From Pseudomonas frederiksbergensis (GTDB lineage: Bacteria; Pseudomonadota; Gammaproteobacteria; Pseudomonadales; Pseudomonadaceae): 64,000 nucleotides of DNA. This document shows, one piece after another, positions 1 through 12,240 of the stretch. The notes under the pieces were generated by a model that did no database searches, had not been told where the DNA came from, and saw only the letters and a list, made by a program, of their open reading frames with translations. The first letter of the stretch is position 1. Each line of letters begins with the position of its first letter. The stretch lies in NCBI RefSeq assembly GCF_035751725.1, contig NZ_CP142104.1, positions 5,146,001 to 5,210,000 of the forward strand, given 5' to 3'. A program made the position numbers and the translations under genes.

Positions 1-774
1 CTGGCGCTGTATCGCGACATGAGTTTCACCTCCAAGCGCGTCGATCTGCTGGTCTGGCCGGAAACCGCCGTGCCGGTCTTAAAGGAATCGGCCCAGGGCT
101 ACCTGGACATGATGGGCAGTTTCGCCGCCGAGCGGCGTTCAGCGCTGATCACTGGCGTACCGATTCGCCAGGAAGTGCGCCACGAAAAACGCTACTTCAA
201 TGGCATCACCGTGACCGGCGAAGGTGACGGCACTTACCTGAAGCAAAAGCTGGTGCCTTTCGGCGAATACGTGCCATTGCAGGATCTGCTGCGTGGGCTG
301 ATTGCCTTTTTCGACCTGCCGATGTCGGATTTCGCCCGTGGCCCGGCTGACCAGCCATTGCTCCAGGCCAAGGGTTACCAGATCGCGCCGTTCATTTGTT
401 ATGAAGTGGTGTACCCGGAATTCGCCGCCAGTCTCTCAGCGAGAAGCGACCTGCTGCTGACCATCAGCAACGACACCTGGTTCGGCACCTCGATCGGCCC
501 GCTGCAGCACCTGCAAATGGCCCAGATGCGCGCCTTGGAGGCCGGCCGCTGGATGATTCGCGCCACCAACAATGGCGTGACCGGCCTGATCAACCCCTTC
601 GGCCAGATCACCGCACAGATCCCACAGTTCCAACGCGGCATTCTCTATGGCGAAGTGGTGCCGATGCACGAACTGACGCCGTACCTGCAATGGCGCTCGT
701 GGCCGCTGATCGTCCTGTGCGTGTTGCTGCTGGGCTGGGCGTTGGTGGCGAGCCGGATGGCCAAGACGGTTTAA
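1..774 (+). CDS. lnt: Apolipoprotein N-acyltransferase Lnt, C-terminal part (5' end outside window)
   Basis: Lnt transfers an acyl chain from phospholipid to the N-terminal cysteine of apolipoproteins in the inner membrane. The reading frame is open from base 1, so the gene starts upstream and only the last 257 codons are present. All three catalytic positions of the nitrilase fold are visible: Glu in WPETAVP (codon 21), Lys in KQKLVPFGEY (codon 83) and Cys in FICYEVVYPEF (codon 133). A hydrophobic C-terminal helix (WPLIVLCVLLLGWALVA) fits the known final membrane segment. A perfect palindrome lies 27 bases after the stop, between this gene and the convergent YdcF-like gene. Identification is very secure. 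Confidence 0.97.
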   Translation: MALYRDMSFTSKRVDLLVWPETAVPVLKESAQGYLDMMGSFAAERRSALITGVPIRQEVRHEKRYFNGITVTGEGDGTYLKQKLVPFGEYVPLQDLLRGLIAFFDLPMSDFARGPADQPLLQAKGYQIAPFICYEVVYPEFAASLSARSDLLLTISNDTWFGTSIGPLQHLQMAQMRALEAGRWMIRATNNGVTGLINPFGQITAQIPQFQRGILYGEVVPMHELTPYLQWRSWPLIVLCVLLLGWALVASRMAKTV

Positions 775-800
775 CTCGTTCCCCATGTGAATGAAAACCC

Positions 801-830
801 TGTGGCGAGGGAGCTTGCTCCCTCGCCACA
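801..830. repeat. REP-type palindrome between convergent genes
   Basis: A perfect inverted repeat with 14-base arms (801-814 and 817-830) around a 2-base centre, of the form TGTGGCGAGGGAGC/GCTCCCTCGCCACA. The same core recurs near 6755 and 39499. It sits between the 3' ends of lnt and the YdcF-like gene, so it may also block read-through from both sides, though no T-tract is present. Confidence 0.85.
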
Positions 831-859
831 ACAGCTATCACTTCGCTCCACGCGGTGTG

Positions 860-1621
860 TCAGCGATAGAAAAACCAATACCCCACCAGCCCCGCCGCCT
901 CGTTCATCAACTGCCCGGATTGCCAGATCGCCTTGAACTCCGGCATCCAGCCACCCAGTGGCCGGGCGTTGTCCTGACCCAGGAACCCGACAGGCGCCGG
1001 CACCACTTCAAAACCCGAACGCTCGAAACTCCAAACCGCCCGCGACATGTGCCAAGCCTGGGTGACCACCACGACTCGCTTGATACCTGCGGGCAGCAGG
1101 ATCTCGGCGCTCATCTGGGCGTTTTCCCACGTGGTGCGGCTACGCTCTTCCTGCCAACGCACGGTCACGCCGAAATCATCGAACATCGAGTCGGCCATCA
1201 GCTTCGCCTCGCTGGGCGGGGTTCCGTAGTGCAAGCCGCCGCTGGTGAGCACCGGCAGCCCGGACGCCTTGGCCAGCCGCGCCGCGTAACGCTGTCGCTC
1301 CAGGCCGATGCCGGTGGGCTGGTCGGCGCCCCAGGCCAGGTCGCCGCGCTCACGACCGGAACCCAGCACCACAATGGCATCGGCACGCTGGGCCAGGGTC
1401 GTCCATTCTCCAGGCAGCAGGGGCGGTTCACGCTCCAATGCCTTGGCGCTCCATTGCACCATCACCGGCAGGCTCATCAACCAGAAACCACCCAGCCCCA
1501 CGGCAAAACACCAGCGGGCCAGGCGCGGCCGTGAGTTGCGCCACCACCAGGCGAGCGCCAGCAGCAACAAAAGAATGCCGGGCGGCAATAAAAGTTGTTT
1601 GATGAAATAGCGAAATGGCAT
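860..1621 (-). CDS. YdcF/ElyC-family (DUF218) membrane protein
   Basis: A 253-residue protein with two N-terminal membrane segments (about residues 8-28 and 37-57) followed by a DUF218 domain. The family core is visible as DAIVVLGSG, a conserved SGG (VLTSGGLHYG), SRTTWENA and VVVVTQAWHMSRA. ElyC/SanA/YdcF proteins act at the cell envelope; ElyC affects undecaprenyl-phosphate and peptidoglycan metabolism, but the exact reaction is unsettled. The start is the ATG at 1621, preceded by GGAG. That ribosome-binding site lies inside a 9-bp inverted repeat, described separately. Synteny next to lnt and leuS is as I remember it in other pseudomonads. Confidence 0.85.
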   Translation of the reverse strand: MPFRYFIKQLLLPPGILLLLLALAWWWRNSRPRLARWCFAVGLGGFWLMSLPVMVQWSAKALEREPPLLPGEWTTLAQRADAIVVLGSGRERGDLAWGADQPTGIGLERQRYAARLAKASGLPVLTSGGLHYGTPPSEAKLMADSMFDDFGVTVRWQEERSRTTWENAQMSAEILLPAGIKRVVVVTQAWHMSRAVWSFERSGFEVVPAPVGFLGQDNARPLGGWMPEFKAIWQSGQLMNEAAGLVGYWFFYR

Positions 1622-1643
1622 CGGGCATCTCCATAGATGCCCG
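1622..1643 (-). promoter_or_regulatory. Hairpin covering the ribosome-binding site of the YdcF-like gene
   Basis: A perfect inverted repeat (9-base arms 1622-1630 and 1635-1643, 4-base loop) ends immediately before the ATG at 1621. On the minus strand the only good Shine-Dalgarno match, GGAG at 1632-1629, is half in the loop and half in the stem. The fold would hide it from the ribosome. It is either a translational control element or chance; no function is proven. Confidence 0.4.
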
Positions 1644-1724
1644 AAGCCTAGGTGGGTTGCCGAAAGGCGACAACAGATTCTAAAAATCTCGAATCAAAAA
1701 AAAGCGACACGCGTGAATCCGGCT

Positions 1725-4956
<3,232 letters not shown>

Positions 4957-5046
4957 TTGGATCGGGCGCCAGGCTCGAGCCTGGCGCCGAATACAACCTG
5001 CGGGGTCGCGTGGTCGACCCCCATAGGGTTCAAGGGGAGCAACAAG

Positions 5047-5652
5047 ATGATCAAACGTAATCTGCTGGTAGTGGGCCTGGCCGTCCTGTTGAGCGCCTGC
5101 GGCTTCCAACTGCGCGGCACCGGCACCACCGAGCTGGCGATCAAGGAACTGGACCTCAGCGCACGCGACGCCTACGGCGATACCGTGAAAATGCTGCGCC
5201 AGACGCTGGAGAACAGCGGCGTGAAGGTCTACACCGGCGCGCCGTACAAGCTGGTGTTGGCGAGCGAACAGCAGAGCCAGCGCAGCCTCAGCTATGCCGG
5301 CGCTGGTCGCTCGGCCGAGTATGAGCTGACCAACGTCCTGAACTACGAGATTCGCGGTCACAACGACCTGTCGCTGCTGAACGACAAGCTTCAGGTGCAG
5401 AAGGTCTACCTGCATGACGGCAACAACATCACCGGTTCCGACCAGGAGTCTGTCGAAGTGCGTGGCGAAATGCGCCGTGAACTCGTGCAGCGCATGATGC
5501 TGCGCCTGCAACAGCTGAGCCCGGCCCAACTGGACCAACTGCAACAGACCGCCGACGCCCGTGCCAAGGCAGAGGCCGAGGCGCTGGAAGCGGCACGCAA
5601 GGCTGAGGCGGAAACCCCGCAGCAGTCGCCGATGCAAATCCCTGCCCAATAA
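5047..5652 (+). CDS. lptE: LPS-assembly lipoprotein LptE
   Basis: LptE is an outer-membrane lipoprotein that plugs the LptD barrel and helps deliver LPS to the cell surface. The 201-residue product has a short signal peptide ending in a lipobox LLSAC, with the lipidated cysteine at position 18, followed by the family signature GFQLRG. The C-terminal third is Gln/Ala/Glu rich, typical of Pseudomonas LptE. The start at 5047 has AGGGGAGC 8 bases upstream. It sits between leuS and holA, which is the conserved order. Confidence 0.96.
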   Translation: MIKRNLLVVGLAVLLSACGFQLRGTGTTELAIKELDLSARDAYGDTVKMLRQTLENSGVKVYTGAPYKLVLASEQQSQRSLSYAGAGRSAEYELTNVLNYEIRGHNDLSLLNDKLQVQKVYLHDGNNITGSDQESVEVRGEMRRELVQRMMLRLQQLSPAQLDQLQQTADARAKAEAEALEAARKAEAETPQQSPMQIPAQ

Positions 5653-5706
5653 GCCTTGCGGGGGCGCTCCGGCGCCCCGCTTGCCTTCTCTCCTGAACAG
5701 CGCCCT

Positions 5707-6744
5707 ATGAAACTGGCCCCCGCACAACTCGGCAAACATCTGCAAGGCGCCCTCGCGCCGGTCTACATCATCAGCGGCGATGACCCGTTGCTGTGCCAGG
5801 AAGCCGCCGACGCGATTCGCTCCGCTGCGCGCCAGCAGGGTTTCGACGAGCGCCAAGTGTTCGCCGCCGACGCCAGTTTCGACTGGGGCACGTTGTTGCA
5901 GGCCGGGGCAAGCATGTCGCTGTTCGCCGAAAAACGCCTGCTGGAACTGCGCTTGCCCTCGGGCAAACCCGGTGACAAAGGCGCCGCCGCACTGATCGAA
6001 TATTGCTCGCGGCCCGCCGAAGACACGGTGCTGCTCATCAGCCTGCCGAAACTCGACGGCAGCGCGCAGAAAACCAAATGGGGCAAGGCGCTGGTCGAAG
6101 GCCCACAAACCCAGTTCGTGCAGATCTGGCCGGTGGACGTCAGCCAGTTGCCGAGCTGGATTCGCCAGCGCCTGTCCCAGGCCGGCCTCTCGGCCAGCCA
6201 GGATGCGGTCGAGCTGATTGCCGCCCGGGTCGAAGGCAACCTGTTGGCCGCCGCCCAGGAAGTCGAAAAGCTCAAGCTGATGGCCGAGGGCGGGCAGATC
6301 ACCGTGGAAACTGTCCAGGCCGCCGTGGCCGACAGCGCCCGCTTCGATGTCTTCGGGCTGACCGACGCAATCCTCAACGGCGAAGCCGCCCATGCCCTGC
6401 GCATGCTCGAAGGCCTGCGGGGCGAAGGCGTCGAGCCACCAGTGATCCTCTGGGCCCTGGCTCGGGAGTTGCGTTTGTTGGCGAACCTGTCGCTGCAATA
6501 CAGCCAAGGCGTACCGCTGGACAAGGCCTTCAGCCAGGCTCGCCCTCCGGTGTGGGACAAGCGCAAACCGCTGATGAGCAAGGCCCTCCAGCGGTATTCC
6601 GCATCGCGCTGGGCGCAATTGCTACTGGAAGCCCAGCGTATCGACGCGCAGATCAAGGGCCAGGCCGCCGGCTCGCCGTGGATGAGCCTCAGTCGGTTGT
6701 CGCTGTTGATGGCCGGTCAACGGCTGCCATTACCCGCCGAATGA
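5707..6744 (+). CDS. holA: DNA polymerase III subunit delta
   Basis: The delta subunit opens the beta sliding clamp within the clamp-loader complex. The 345-residue length and the order AAA-like N-terminal domain (YIISGDDPLLCQEAADAIR), central region, and C-terminal helical collar domain (LWALARELRLLANL) fit the family. The ATG at 5707 gives MKLAPAQLGKHLQG, the usual start. A G/C-rich hairpin-like stretch (GCGGGGGCGCTCCGGCGCCCCGC) separates it from lptE. Located directly downstream of lptE as in other pseudomonads. Confidence 0.97.
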   Translation: MKLAPAQLGKHLQGALAPVYIISGDDPLLCQEAADAIRSAARQQGFDERQVFAADASFDWGTLLQAGASMSLFAEKRLLELRLPSGKPGDKGAAALIEYCSRPAEDTVLLISLPKLDGSAQKTKWGKALVEGPQTQFVQIWPVDVSQLPSWIRQRLSQAGLSASQDAVELIAARVEGNLLAAAQEVEKLKLMAEGGQITVETVQAAVADSARFDVFGLTDAILNGEAAHALRMLEGLRGEGVEPPVILWALARELRLLANLSLQYSQGVPLDKAFSQARPPVWDKRKPLMSKALQRYSASRWAQLLLEAQRIDAQIKGQAAGSPWMSLSRLSLLMAGQRLPLPAE

Positions 6745-6754
6745 CCCGGCACCC

Positions 6755-6783
6755 GTGACGAGATAGCTTGCTCCCTCGCCACA
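6755..6783. repeat. Degenerate REP palindrome
   Basis: An imperfect copy of the palindrome seen at 801-830. The right arm AGCTTGCTCCCTCGCCACA is intact, while the left arm carries changes (GTGACGAGAT). It lies in the gap between holA and arfA. Confidence 0.65.
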
Positions 6784-6893
6784 AAAAGTTCTCCATTCAG
6801 ATGACATATCCTGCACGACCCAGGGACTGGACAAATCCCCAGTCCTGTCCCATTATTTGCCTCGCGAAAACCATCCCCAAGAGAGATTGAATC

Positions 6894-7058
6894 ATGAGCA
6901 AAAAGCCATCCAGGCATGGCCCCAACAAGGCCAAGTCCATCGTCGCCCAACCCCTGTTCCGCAGCCGCCAGGAACGGCCCGCCAAGGGCAAAGGCAGCTA
7001 CCGCCGCGAAGCCTTCCAGTCTGACAACTGGGAGGCTTCTTGCTTTCTGGCGGCCTGA
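6894..7058 (+). CDS. arfA: Alternative ribosome-rescue factor ArfA
   Basis: A 54-codon gene starting MSKKPSRHGPNKAKS and containing the ArfA core: basic N-terminus, PLFRSRQE, KGKGSYRR and DNWEAS. ArfA binds ribosomes stalled on mRNAs lacking a stop codon and recruits RF2 to release the peptide, as a back-up to tmRNA. The start ATG at 6894 has AGAGAG about 9 bases upstream. A long hairpin lies inside the last third of the coding region, as in E. coli, where RNase III cleavage or premature termination yields a stop-less message and so the active truncated protein. The full-length tail ends CFLAA, a hydrophobic end consistent with instability of the full product. Confidence 0.93.
   Translation: MSKKPSRHGPNKAKSIVAQPLFRSRQERPAKGKGSYRREAFQSDNWEASCFLAA
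7008..7039 (+). promoter_or_regulatory. Intragenic hairpin controlling arfA
   Basis: Arms 7008-7020 and 7027-7039 form a 13-bp stem (one U.G wobble) around a 6-base loop, within codons 39-49 of arfA. This is the place where E. coli arfA carries the RNase III-cleaved stem that makes its own mRNA non-stop, linking ArfA output to tmRNA activity. The pairing is read directly from the sequence; cleavage in this organism is inferred. Confidence 0.8.
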
Positions 7059-7130
7059 AACACCCGGACAAGCCCTACAGCCCTTTCGCATGTTAAGGTC
7101 AGCATCTGATTTGATTTTCTGGACCCGTGA

Positions 7131-8453
7131 ATGCCCTTTTGTCTTCCTCGTGGTTGGCCCTTGCGCCAATTGATTGCCGCCACAAGCATTGTCCTGCTTG
7201 TCGCCTGCGCCGAAAAACCCACCGCCGCCGACGCCCAGCCGCTCCAGACCGCTCCCGTCGTGACAGCGCCAGCGATCGTGCCGCCTGTCATACCCACCGG
7301 GGATGACCTTGCCATCGCGCCCACCCAGACCTTTGCCGAATGGCAGGCCGGGTTTCGCAAACAGGCACTGGCCGCCGGGATTCGCGCCGACCTGTTCGAC
7401 CGTGCATTTATCGGCGTCAGCCCGGACATGAGCGTGATCAAGGCTGATCGCAGCCAACCTGAATTCACCCGGCCGGTGTGGGAATACCTCGACGGCGCAC
7501 TGTCACCCCTGCGGGTACGCAAGGGCCAGGCGCTGGTCCAGCAACACGCCGAGATCCTGCAAAGCATCGAACAACGCTATGGCGTCGACCGCCAGGCGCT
7601 GGTCGCGGTGTGGGGGATGGAGAGCAACTTCGGCCAGTTCCAGGGCACCAAGTCGGTGATCAACTCCCTGGCGACCCTGGCCTACGAAGGACGGCGTCCG
7701 GGCTTTGCCAATGCACAACTGATCGCCGCGCTGCAGATCCTGCAACAGGGCGATATCACCCCGGAAAAAATGCTCGGCTCCTGGGCCGGTGCCATGGGCC
7801 AGACCCAGTTCATTCCCACCACGTACAACACCCATGCAGTGGACTTCGACGGTGATGGGCGCCGCGACATCTGGGGCAGCTCTACCGACGCCCTGGCCTC
7901 GACCGCGCATTACTTGCAGAGCTCCGGCTGGCAGCGTGGCCAGCCGTGGGGGTTCGAAGTGCGGCTGAAGGAAGGTTTCAACTATCCGCTGGCCGACGGC
8001 ACGATTCGCAAGCCCGTCTCCGAATGGCTGCAACTGGGGGTGAGCCTGCCCAACGGCGCCCAGCCACCGGCCGGCTCCGAGCAACTATCGGCGGCCCTGC
8101 TATTACCTGCGGGGTATCGCGGACCGGCGTTCCTGGTGCTTGACAACTTCCGCGCAATCCTCAAGTACAACAACTCTTCATCGTATGCGCTGGCGGTCAG
8201 CCTGTTGTCGGAGCGTTTCAGTGGCGCCGGGCTGATCGACGGCTCATGGCCCAAAGACGACCTGCCCCTGAGCCGCAGCGAACGCATCGAATTGCAAACC
8301 CTGCTGGGCAAGCACAACTACGACGCAGGCAACCCCGACGGCATCATCGGCGCCAACACCCGCAAGGCGATCCGCAGCGCCCAGCAGTCGTTTGGCTGGC
8401 CGGCGGACGGGTATCCGACGCACAAGTTGCTGGAGGCGTTGCGTAACCGTTGA
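7131..8453 (+). CDS. sltB3: Membrane-bound lytic murein transglycosylase, SltB3 type
   Basis: Cleaves the MurNAc-GlcNAc bond of peptidoglycan with anhydro-ring formation, from the periplasmic face of a membrane. The 440-residue product has a signal peptide ending in the lipobox LLVAC (Cys26). A MltB-like catalytic domain follows, with the Glu in WGMESNFG (residue 164), and the family blocks [16 protein letters not shown] and [16 protein letters not shown]-terminal peptidoglycan-binding domain ends the protein ([17 protein letters not shown]...TRKAIRSAQ). The gene follows arfA. In PAO1 I recall the protein at this locus (PA3992) as SltB3; the symbol rests on that memory plus domain order. Confidence 0.88.
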   Translation: MPFCLPRGWPLRQLIAATSIVLLVACAEKPTAADAQPLQTAPVVTAPAIVPPVIPTGDDLAIAPTQTFAEWQAGFRKQALAAGIRADLFDRAFIGVSPDMSVIKADRSQPEFTRPVWEYLDGALSPLRVRKGQALVQQHAEILQSIEQRYGVDRQALVAVWGMESNFGQFQGTKSVINSLATLAYEGRRPGFANAQLIAALQILQQGDITPEKMLGSWAGAMGQTQFIPTTYNTHAVDFDGDGRRDIWGSSTDALASTAHYLQSSGWQRGQPWGFEVRLKEGFNYPLADGTIRKPVSEWLQLGVSLPNGAQPPAGSEQLSAALLLPAGYRGPAFLVLDNFRAILKYNNSSSYALAVSLLSERFSGAGLIDGSWPKDDLPLSRSERIELQTLLGKHNYDAGNPDGIIGANTRKAIRSAQQSFGWPADGYPTHKLLEALRNR

Positions 8454-8477
8454 ATTGCCGCAAGGCGGCTACCGCTT

Positions 8478-8537
8478 TCGCGAGCAGGCTCGCTTCCACA
8501 GGGTTCCCAGTCAGCCTGTGGCAGAGCTTGCTCGCGA
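8478..8537. repeat. REPIN (paired inverted REP elements)
   Basis: Two REP units in inverted orientation: 8478-8502 (TCGCGAGCAGGCTCGCTT...CACAGG) and 8515-8537 (CCTGTGGCAGAGCTTGCTCGCGA). They lie between the convergent transglycosylase and LD-carboxypeptidase genes. Pairs like this are the mobile unit (REPIN) spread by RAYT transposases in fluorescent pseudomonads. Confidence 0.85.
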
Positions 8538-8561
8538 TGACGGATGTGCAGACGCTAAAGA

Positions 8562-9494
8562 CTAGCGACCGACCACCACATCCTGATCCAACACCAACCG
8601 CTTCTCCCCCGCATCCAGCGTCACCAACGCCCCCATGGGCAAGGTCAGGTTCGGGTCACAGTGTCCACTGCGCCAGCCGGACAGCACCGGAATGCGCAAT
8701 GGCGCGAAGGTCTGCTTGAGCAACCGATTCAACGCCTCAAGATCCACCCCGGCCACATCACCTACCAAGACCCCGCGCAATTTCGCCAAGGTGCCGGCCA
8801 GGCGCAATTGGGTCAGCAGTCGATCGATGCGATACAGCGGTTCGTTAACGTCTTCGATGAACAGGATCACCCCTTCGGCGTCGATCTGATAAGGCGTGCC
8901 CATCGTCGCGGCGATCATCGAGAGGTTGCCGCCCTGCAGGCGTCCGTGGGCGATGCCTGGCTCGACGGTGACCAACGGGTAGGCGGCGGGGTGGCTCAGC
9001 AGGCTGCCGGCTTTCACCTGCCCACGTAGCAGGCTGAAGAACGAGGTGACGGTTGGGGGTTCCTTGTCGCCGAGGAGGTCAGCGTTGAGCAGCGGTCCGT
9101 GGAAGGTTACGAAGCCTGCGTAGCGGCTGATGGCCAGGTGCAGGGCGGTGATGTCGCTGTAGCCTACGAATGGCTTGGGGTTGCGGCGTATGAGGTCGAA
9201 GTCGATGCGATCCAGCAGCCGGGGGGTGCCGTAACCGCCGCGCAGGCAGATGATGGCTTTGATTTCTGGGTCGGCGAAGGCTGTGTGCAGGTCGTTGAGG
9301 CGTGTGTCGTCGCTGCCGGCGAGGTAGCCGTCTTTTTCGTAGACGCCTGGGAAGACTCGCAGTTCGTGGCCCCTTGCGCGCATCCATTGGGTGGCTTTTT
9401 CGGTGTCCAGGGGGGCGGGGCCGGCGGGGGCGATCACTCCGATCAGGCCTTCTTTCGGGAGTGCTGGGACGGGGTGGTGTGGGGTTAGGACCAT
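8562..9494 (-). CDS. ldcA: Muramoyltetrapeptide (LD-) carboxypeptidase, family S66
   Basis: Removes the terminal D-Ala from muropeptide tetrapeptides in the cytoplasm during cell-wall recycling. The 310-residue protein shows the S66 blocks: LIGVIAPAGP near the start, CLRGGYG, the nucleophile motif FVGYSDITALH, LFIEDVNEPLYRIDR with the catalytic Glu, and GHCDPNLTLPMG with the catalytic His. No signal peptide is present. The start at 9494 (MVLTPHHPVPALPKEG) has GGGAAC 6-10 bases upstream; the frame is open further upstream but runs into a repeat. It converges with the transglycosylase gene across a REPIN. Confidence 0.92.
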   Translation of the reverse strand: MVLTPHHPVPALPKEGLIGVIAPAGPAPLDTEKATQWMRARGHELRVFPGVYEKDGYLAGSDDTRLNDLHTAFADPEIKAIICLRGGYGTPRLLDRIDFDLIRRNPKPFVGYSDITALHLAISRYAGFVTFHGPLLNADLLGDKEPPTVTSFFSLLRGQVKAGSLLSHPAAYPLVTVEPGIAHGRLQGGNLSMIAATMGTPYQIDAEGVILFIEDVNEPLYRIDRLLTQLRLAGTLAKLRGVLVGDVAGVDLEALNRLLKQTFAPLRIPVLSGWRSGHCDPNLTLPMGALVTLDAGEKRLVLDQDVVVGR

Positions 9495-9533
9495 GGGGTT
9501 CCCGGCTTTTTTTGATCGTGTGATCGTGTGATC

Positions 9534-10236
9534 GTGTGTATATCCGTTTTTTTTGTAGCGGCGGCTGGCGGTTCCGCTCTTACAGCGGGTCACTTTTGGA
9601 AGAGCGCCAAAAGTAACCAAAAGCGCTTTGCCCCACCACTCGGCACCTCGCCTAGGCTCGGTGTGCCCTCACTCCGGCATTGCTCCGTGGGCCGCCGCGA
9701 AGGGCCCTCCATGGCCCAGCGCGGCTATCCCGGCATCCATGCCGGGATGCCCACTACGCAATGCCTGCGTTCGGCCAGCGTGGTTTAACGGGGCGTCCAG
9801 ATCAAGATCAAGATCCAAAGCAAAACAAAGCAAAAACGGGGGTATGTCCAATATCTAGGTGGCTGCGCCACCGCTATCGCGAGCAAGCACCGCTCCCACA
9901 GGAGTAACGCGGTCCCACCAAAAACCAGGTCGGCTCTAAGGCCGCCTCGCTTTGGCTTTTGATCTTGATCTGGGGCGCCCCGTTAACCACGATGGCCGAA
10001 CGCAGGCATTGTGGAGTGGGTATCCCGGCATGGATGCCGGGATAGCCGCGCTGGGCCATGGATGGCCCTTCGCGGCGGGCCCACGGAGCAATGCCGGAGT
10101 GAGGGCATGCCGAGCCTAGGCGAGGCACCGAGTGGTGGGGCAAGAGCGTTTTGGTTACTTTTGCGCTTTTCAAAAGTGACCCGCCGTAAGGGCGGAACCA
10201 AAAGTAGCCGTTACCGAAGAAACGGATATACACACC
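9534..10236. repeat. Large inverted repeat with about 288-base arms and a REP in the centre
   Basis: Positions 9534-9821 and 9949-10236 are inverted copies of one another with scattered differences. The outer ends match exactly (GTGTGTATATCCG against its complement at 10224-10236). The 127-base centre holds a single REP (about 9877-9903). Each arm can be read as an open frame encoding a peptide with LRHCSVG and AQRGYPGIHAG, but these are repeat-borne frames also met elsewhere in P. fluorescens genomes and I do not call genes. This unit fills the 766-base gap between ldcA and lipA; no other feature is seen there. Confidence 0.85.
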
Positions 10237-10260
10237 ACCCCAAAAACCAACGCTAAAAAA

Positions 10261-11283
10261 TCAGGACCCGAGCAACTCAGCCTTGACCAACTTAGCCTGC
10301 TCATCAGCATGATACGAAGACCGCACCAACGGCCCCGAAGCCACGTTCTTGAACCCCATCTTGTACCCCTCCTCTGCAAACCAGGCAAAGGTATCCGGGT
10401 GCACAAACCGCTGCACCGGCAAGTGACTACGGGAAGGCTGCAGATATTGGCCCAAGGTCAGCATGTCGATGTCATGTTCACGCATGCGCTTCATGACCTC
10501 GATGACTTCCTCATCGGTCTCACCCAAGCCCAGCATCAAGCCGGACTTGGTCGGAATGTGCGGCATCATCTGCTTGAAACGCTGGAGCAAGGTCAACGAC
10601 CACTGGTAGTCCGAACCCGGACGCGCGGCCTTGTACAGGCGTGGCACGGTTTCCAGGTTGTGGTTGAATACATCCGGCGGCTCGGCCGCGGTGATTTCCA
10701 GGGCGATGTCCATGCGGCCACGGTAATCGGGCACCAGGGTTTCCAGCTGCACGTTCGGCGACAGCTTGCGGATCTCGCGGATGCAGTCGGCGAAGTGCTG
10801 GGCACCACCGTCACGCAGGTCGTCGCGATCCACCGAGGTGATGACCACGTACTTGAGCTTCAGGTCGGCGATGGCGATGGCCAGGCTTTGCGGCTCGTTG
10901 GCGTCCAATGGCTTCGGACGGCCGTGGCCGACGTCGCAGAACGGGCAGCGACGGGTGCAGATGTCGCCCATGATCATGAACGTGGCAGTGCCGCCGGAGA
11001 AGCATTCGCCCAGGTTCGGGCAGGAGGCTTCTTCGCAGACGCTGTGCAGCTTGTGCTTGCGCAGCAGCGCCTTGATGCGGTCGACTTCCGGGGAAACCGG
11101 GATGCGCACGCGGATCCAGTCGGGTTTCTTCGGCAGTTCGGTGGTCGGGATGATCTTGACCGGGATGCGTGCAACCTTCTCGGCGCCGCGCAGCTTGACG
11201 CCGGCCTCTACCTTGGCACGCGGGGCCGGACGTTCGGTGACGTCCAGCGTCGGGATCATGGTTTGCACTGCATCAGTAGTCAT
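10261..11283 (-). CDS. lipA: Lipoyl synthase
   Basis: A radical-SAM enzyme that inserts two sulfur atoms into protein-bound octanoyl groups. The 340-residue product shows both iron-sulfur clusters: the auxiliary cluster cysteines at 83, 88 and 94 ([12 protein letters not shown]) and the SAM cluster at 109, 113 and 116 (CTRRCPFC). The C-terminal Arg-Ser-Ser-Tyr motif (VRSSYHADE) that binds the auxiliary cluster is present. The start is MTTDAVQTM at 11283, one base after the lipB stop. The frame stays open upstream inside lipB, which is ignored. It is the last gene of the leftward cluster. Confidence 0.98.
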   Translation of the reverse strand: MTTDAVQTMIPTLDVTERPAPRAKVEAGVKLRGAEKVARIPVKIIPTTELPKKPDWIRVRIPVSPEVDRIKALLRKHKLHSVCEEASCPNLGECFSGGTATFMIMGDICTRRCPFCDVGHGRPKPLDANEPQSLAIAIADLKLKYVVITSVDRDDLRDGGAQHFADCIREIRKLSPNVQLETLVPDYRGRMDIALEITAAEPPDVFNHNLETVPRLYKAARPGSDYQWSLTLLQRFKQMMPHIPTKSGLMLGLGETDEEVIEVMKRMREHDIDMLTLGQYLQPSRSHLPVQRFVHPDTFAWFAEEGYKMGFKNVASGPLVRSSYHADEQAKLVKAELLGS

Positions 11284-11284
11284 A

Positions 11285-11932
11285 TCAGTCGATTCCGCCC
11301 GTGAGGGTCGTCTGCTCAGCATAGTCGAGGTGTTTGACGAGCTGCGCGCGCAGCCGGGCACTTACCTCGGCAAATTCAATCGATCCTGTGTGATCGCGCA
11401 GCTGGGTCATCGCCAGCCCTGCGTAGCCACAGGGATTAATCCGTCGAAACGGCTCAAGATTCATGTCCACGTTCAGCGCCAGGCCGTGAAATGAACAGCC
11501 ATGGCGGATACGTAATCCAAGGGAGGCAATTTTCGCCCCATCGACGTAAACGCCCGGCGCATCGGGCTTGGCCGCCGCGCCTACCCCGTAGCTGGCGAGC
11601 AGTTCGATCAGGCATGTTTCCATGCGGGTGACCAGCTCACGCACGCCGAATCCCAGCTTGCGCACATCCAGCAGCAGGTAGGCAACCAGTTGTCCGGGCC
11701 CATGGTAAGTCACCTGCCCTCCCCGGTCGACCTTCACCACCGGGATGTCGCCAGGCAATAACAGATGCTCGGCCTTGCCGGCCTGGCCCTGGGTAAACAC
11801 CGGCGGGTGCTCCACCAGCCAGACTTCATCGTCGGCGGTAGTACCGCGTTCGTTCGTGAAGCGTTGCATGGCATGCCAGACCGGCTCGTAAGCCATCGTG
11901 CCCAGCTCGCGAAAGCCCAGCGTGCCAGCCAT
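11285..11932 (-). CDS. lipB: Octanoyl-ACP:protein N-octanoyltransferase
   Basis: Transfers octanoate from ACP to the lipoyl domains of ketoacid dehydrogenases, the first step of lipoate synthesis. The catalytic Lys ([14 protein letters not shown]) and Cys ([10 protein letters not shown]) are present, as is the block [19 protein letters not shown]. The ATG at 11932 overlaps the stop of the upstream DUF493 gene in the form TGATG, giving 215 residues. A GTG three bases upstream (11935) is an alternative start. It is directly followed by lipA, its pathway partner. Confidence 0.97.
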   Translation of the reverse strand: MAGTLGFRELGTMAYEPVWHAMQRFTNERGTTADDEVWLVEHPPVFTQGQAGKAEHLLLPGDIPVVKVDRGGQVTYHGPGQLVAYLLLDVRKLGFGVRELVTRMETCLIELLASYGVGAAAKPDAPGVYVDGAKIASLGLRIRHGCSFHGLALNVDMNLEPFRRINPCGYAGLAMTQLRDHTGSIEFAEVSARLRAQLVKHLDYAEQTTLTGGID

Positions 11933-12207
11933 CACAACACCATGTGCACGAAACCGGTCGCTCGCAGATCGCTGTTGATGTCGTAGAGCTGTTCCTGGCC
12001 GGTGGCAATGATGTGCAACTGGATGGTCGTGTACTTGCCGTTGGTGCTCTGGCGCTCGGCCAGGGTCTTGTGGTCAACGGTGGCGTGTTTTTCAAGGATC
12101 GCGATGATCTTGTCCTTGAAGCCCACACCTGTGTCGCCGATAACTTTGATCGGGTAGTCCTCGCAAGGAAATTCGATCTTTGGCGCCTTTACTTCGGAAT
12201 CTGTCAT
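11932..12207 (-). CDS. YbeD-family protein (DUF493)
   Basis: A 91-residue protein beginning [24 protein letters not shown], the hallmark opening of DUF493/YbeD proteins, with the later block [15 protein letters not shown]. The fold is a small alpha/beta domain resembling ACT/regulatory domains. Its role is not established, although it is very often placed next to lipB, as here. The start ATG at 12207 is chosen by family alignment; six further upstream codons are open. The stop overlaps the lipB start. Confidence 0.9.
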   Translation of the reverse strand: MTDSEVKAPKIEFPCEDYPIKVIGDTGVGFKDKIIAILEKHATVDHKTLAERQSTNGKYTTIQLHIIATGQEQLYDINSDLRATGFVHMVL

Positions 12208-12240
12208 GGCGTAACGGCCTCGCAAGTCGTGGTAACGAAC

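Noticed and set aside
9534..9821. Short open frames in the inverted repeat with LRHCSVG and AQRGYPGIHAG
   Set aside because: They belong to a repeat family and occur in mirrored form in both arms; no start sites or ribosome-binding sites support translation.
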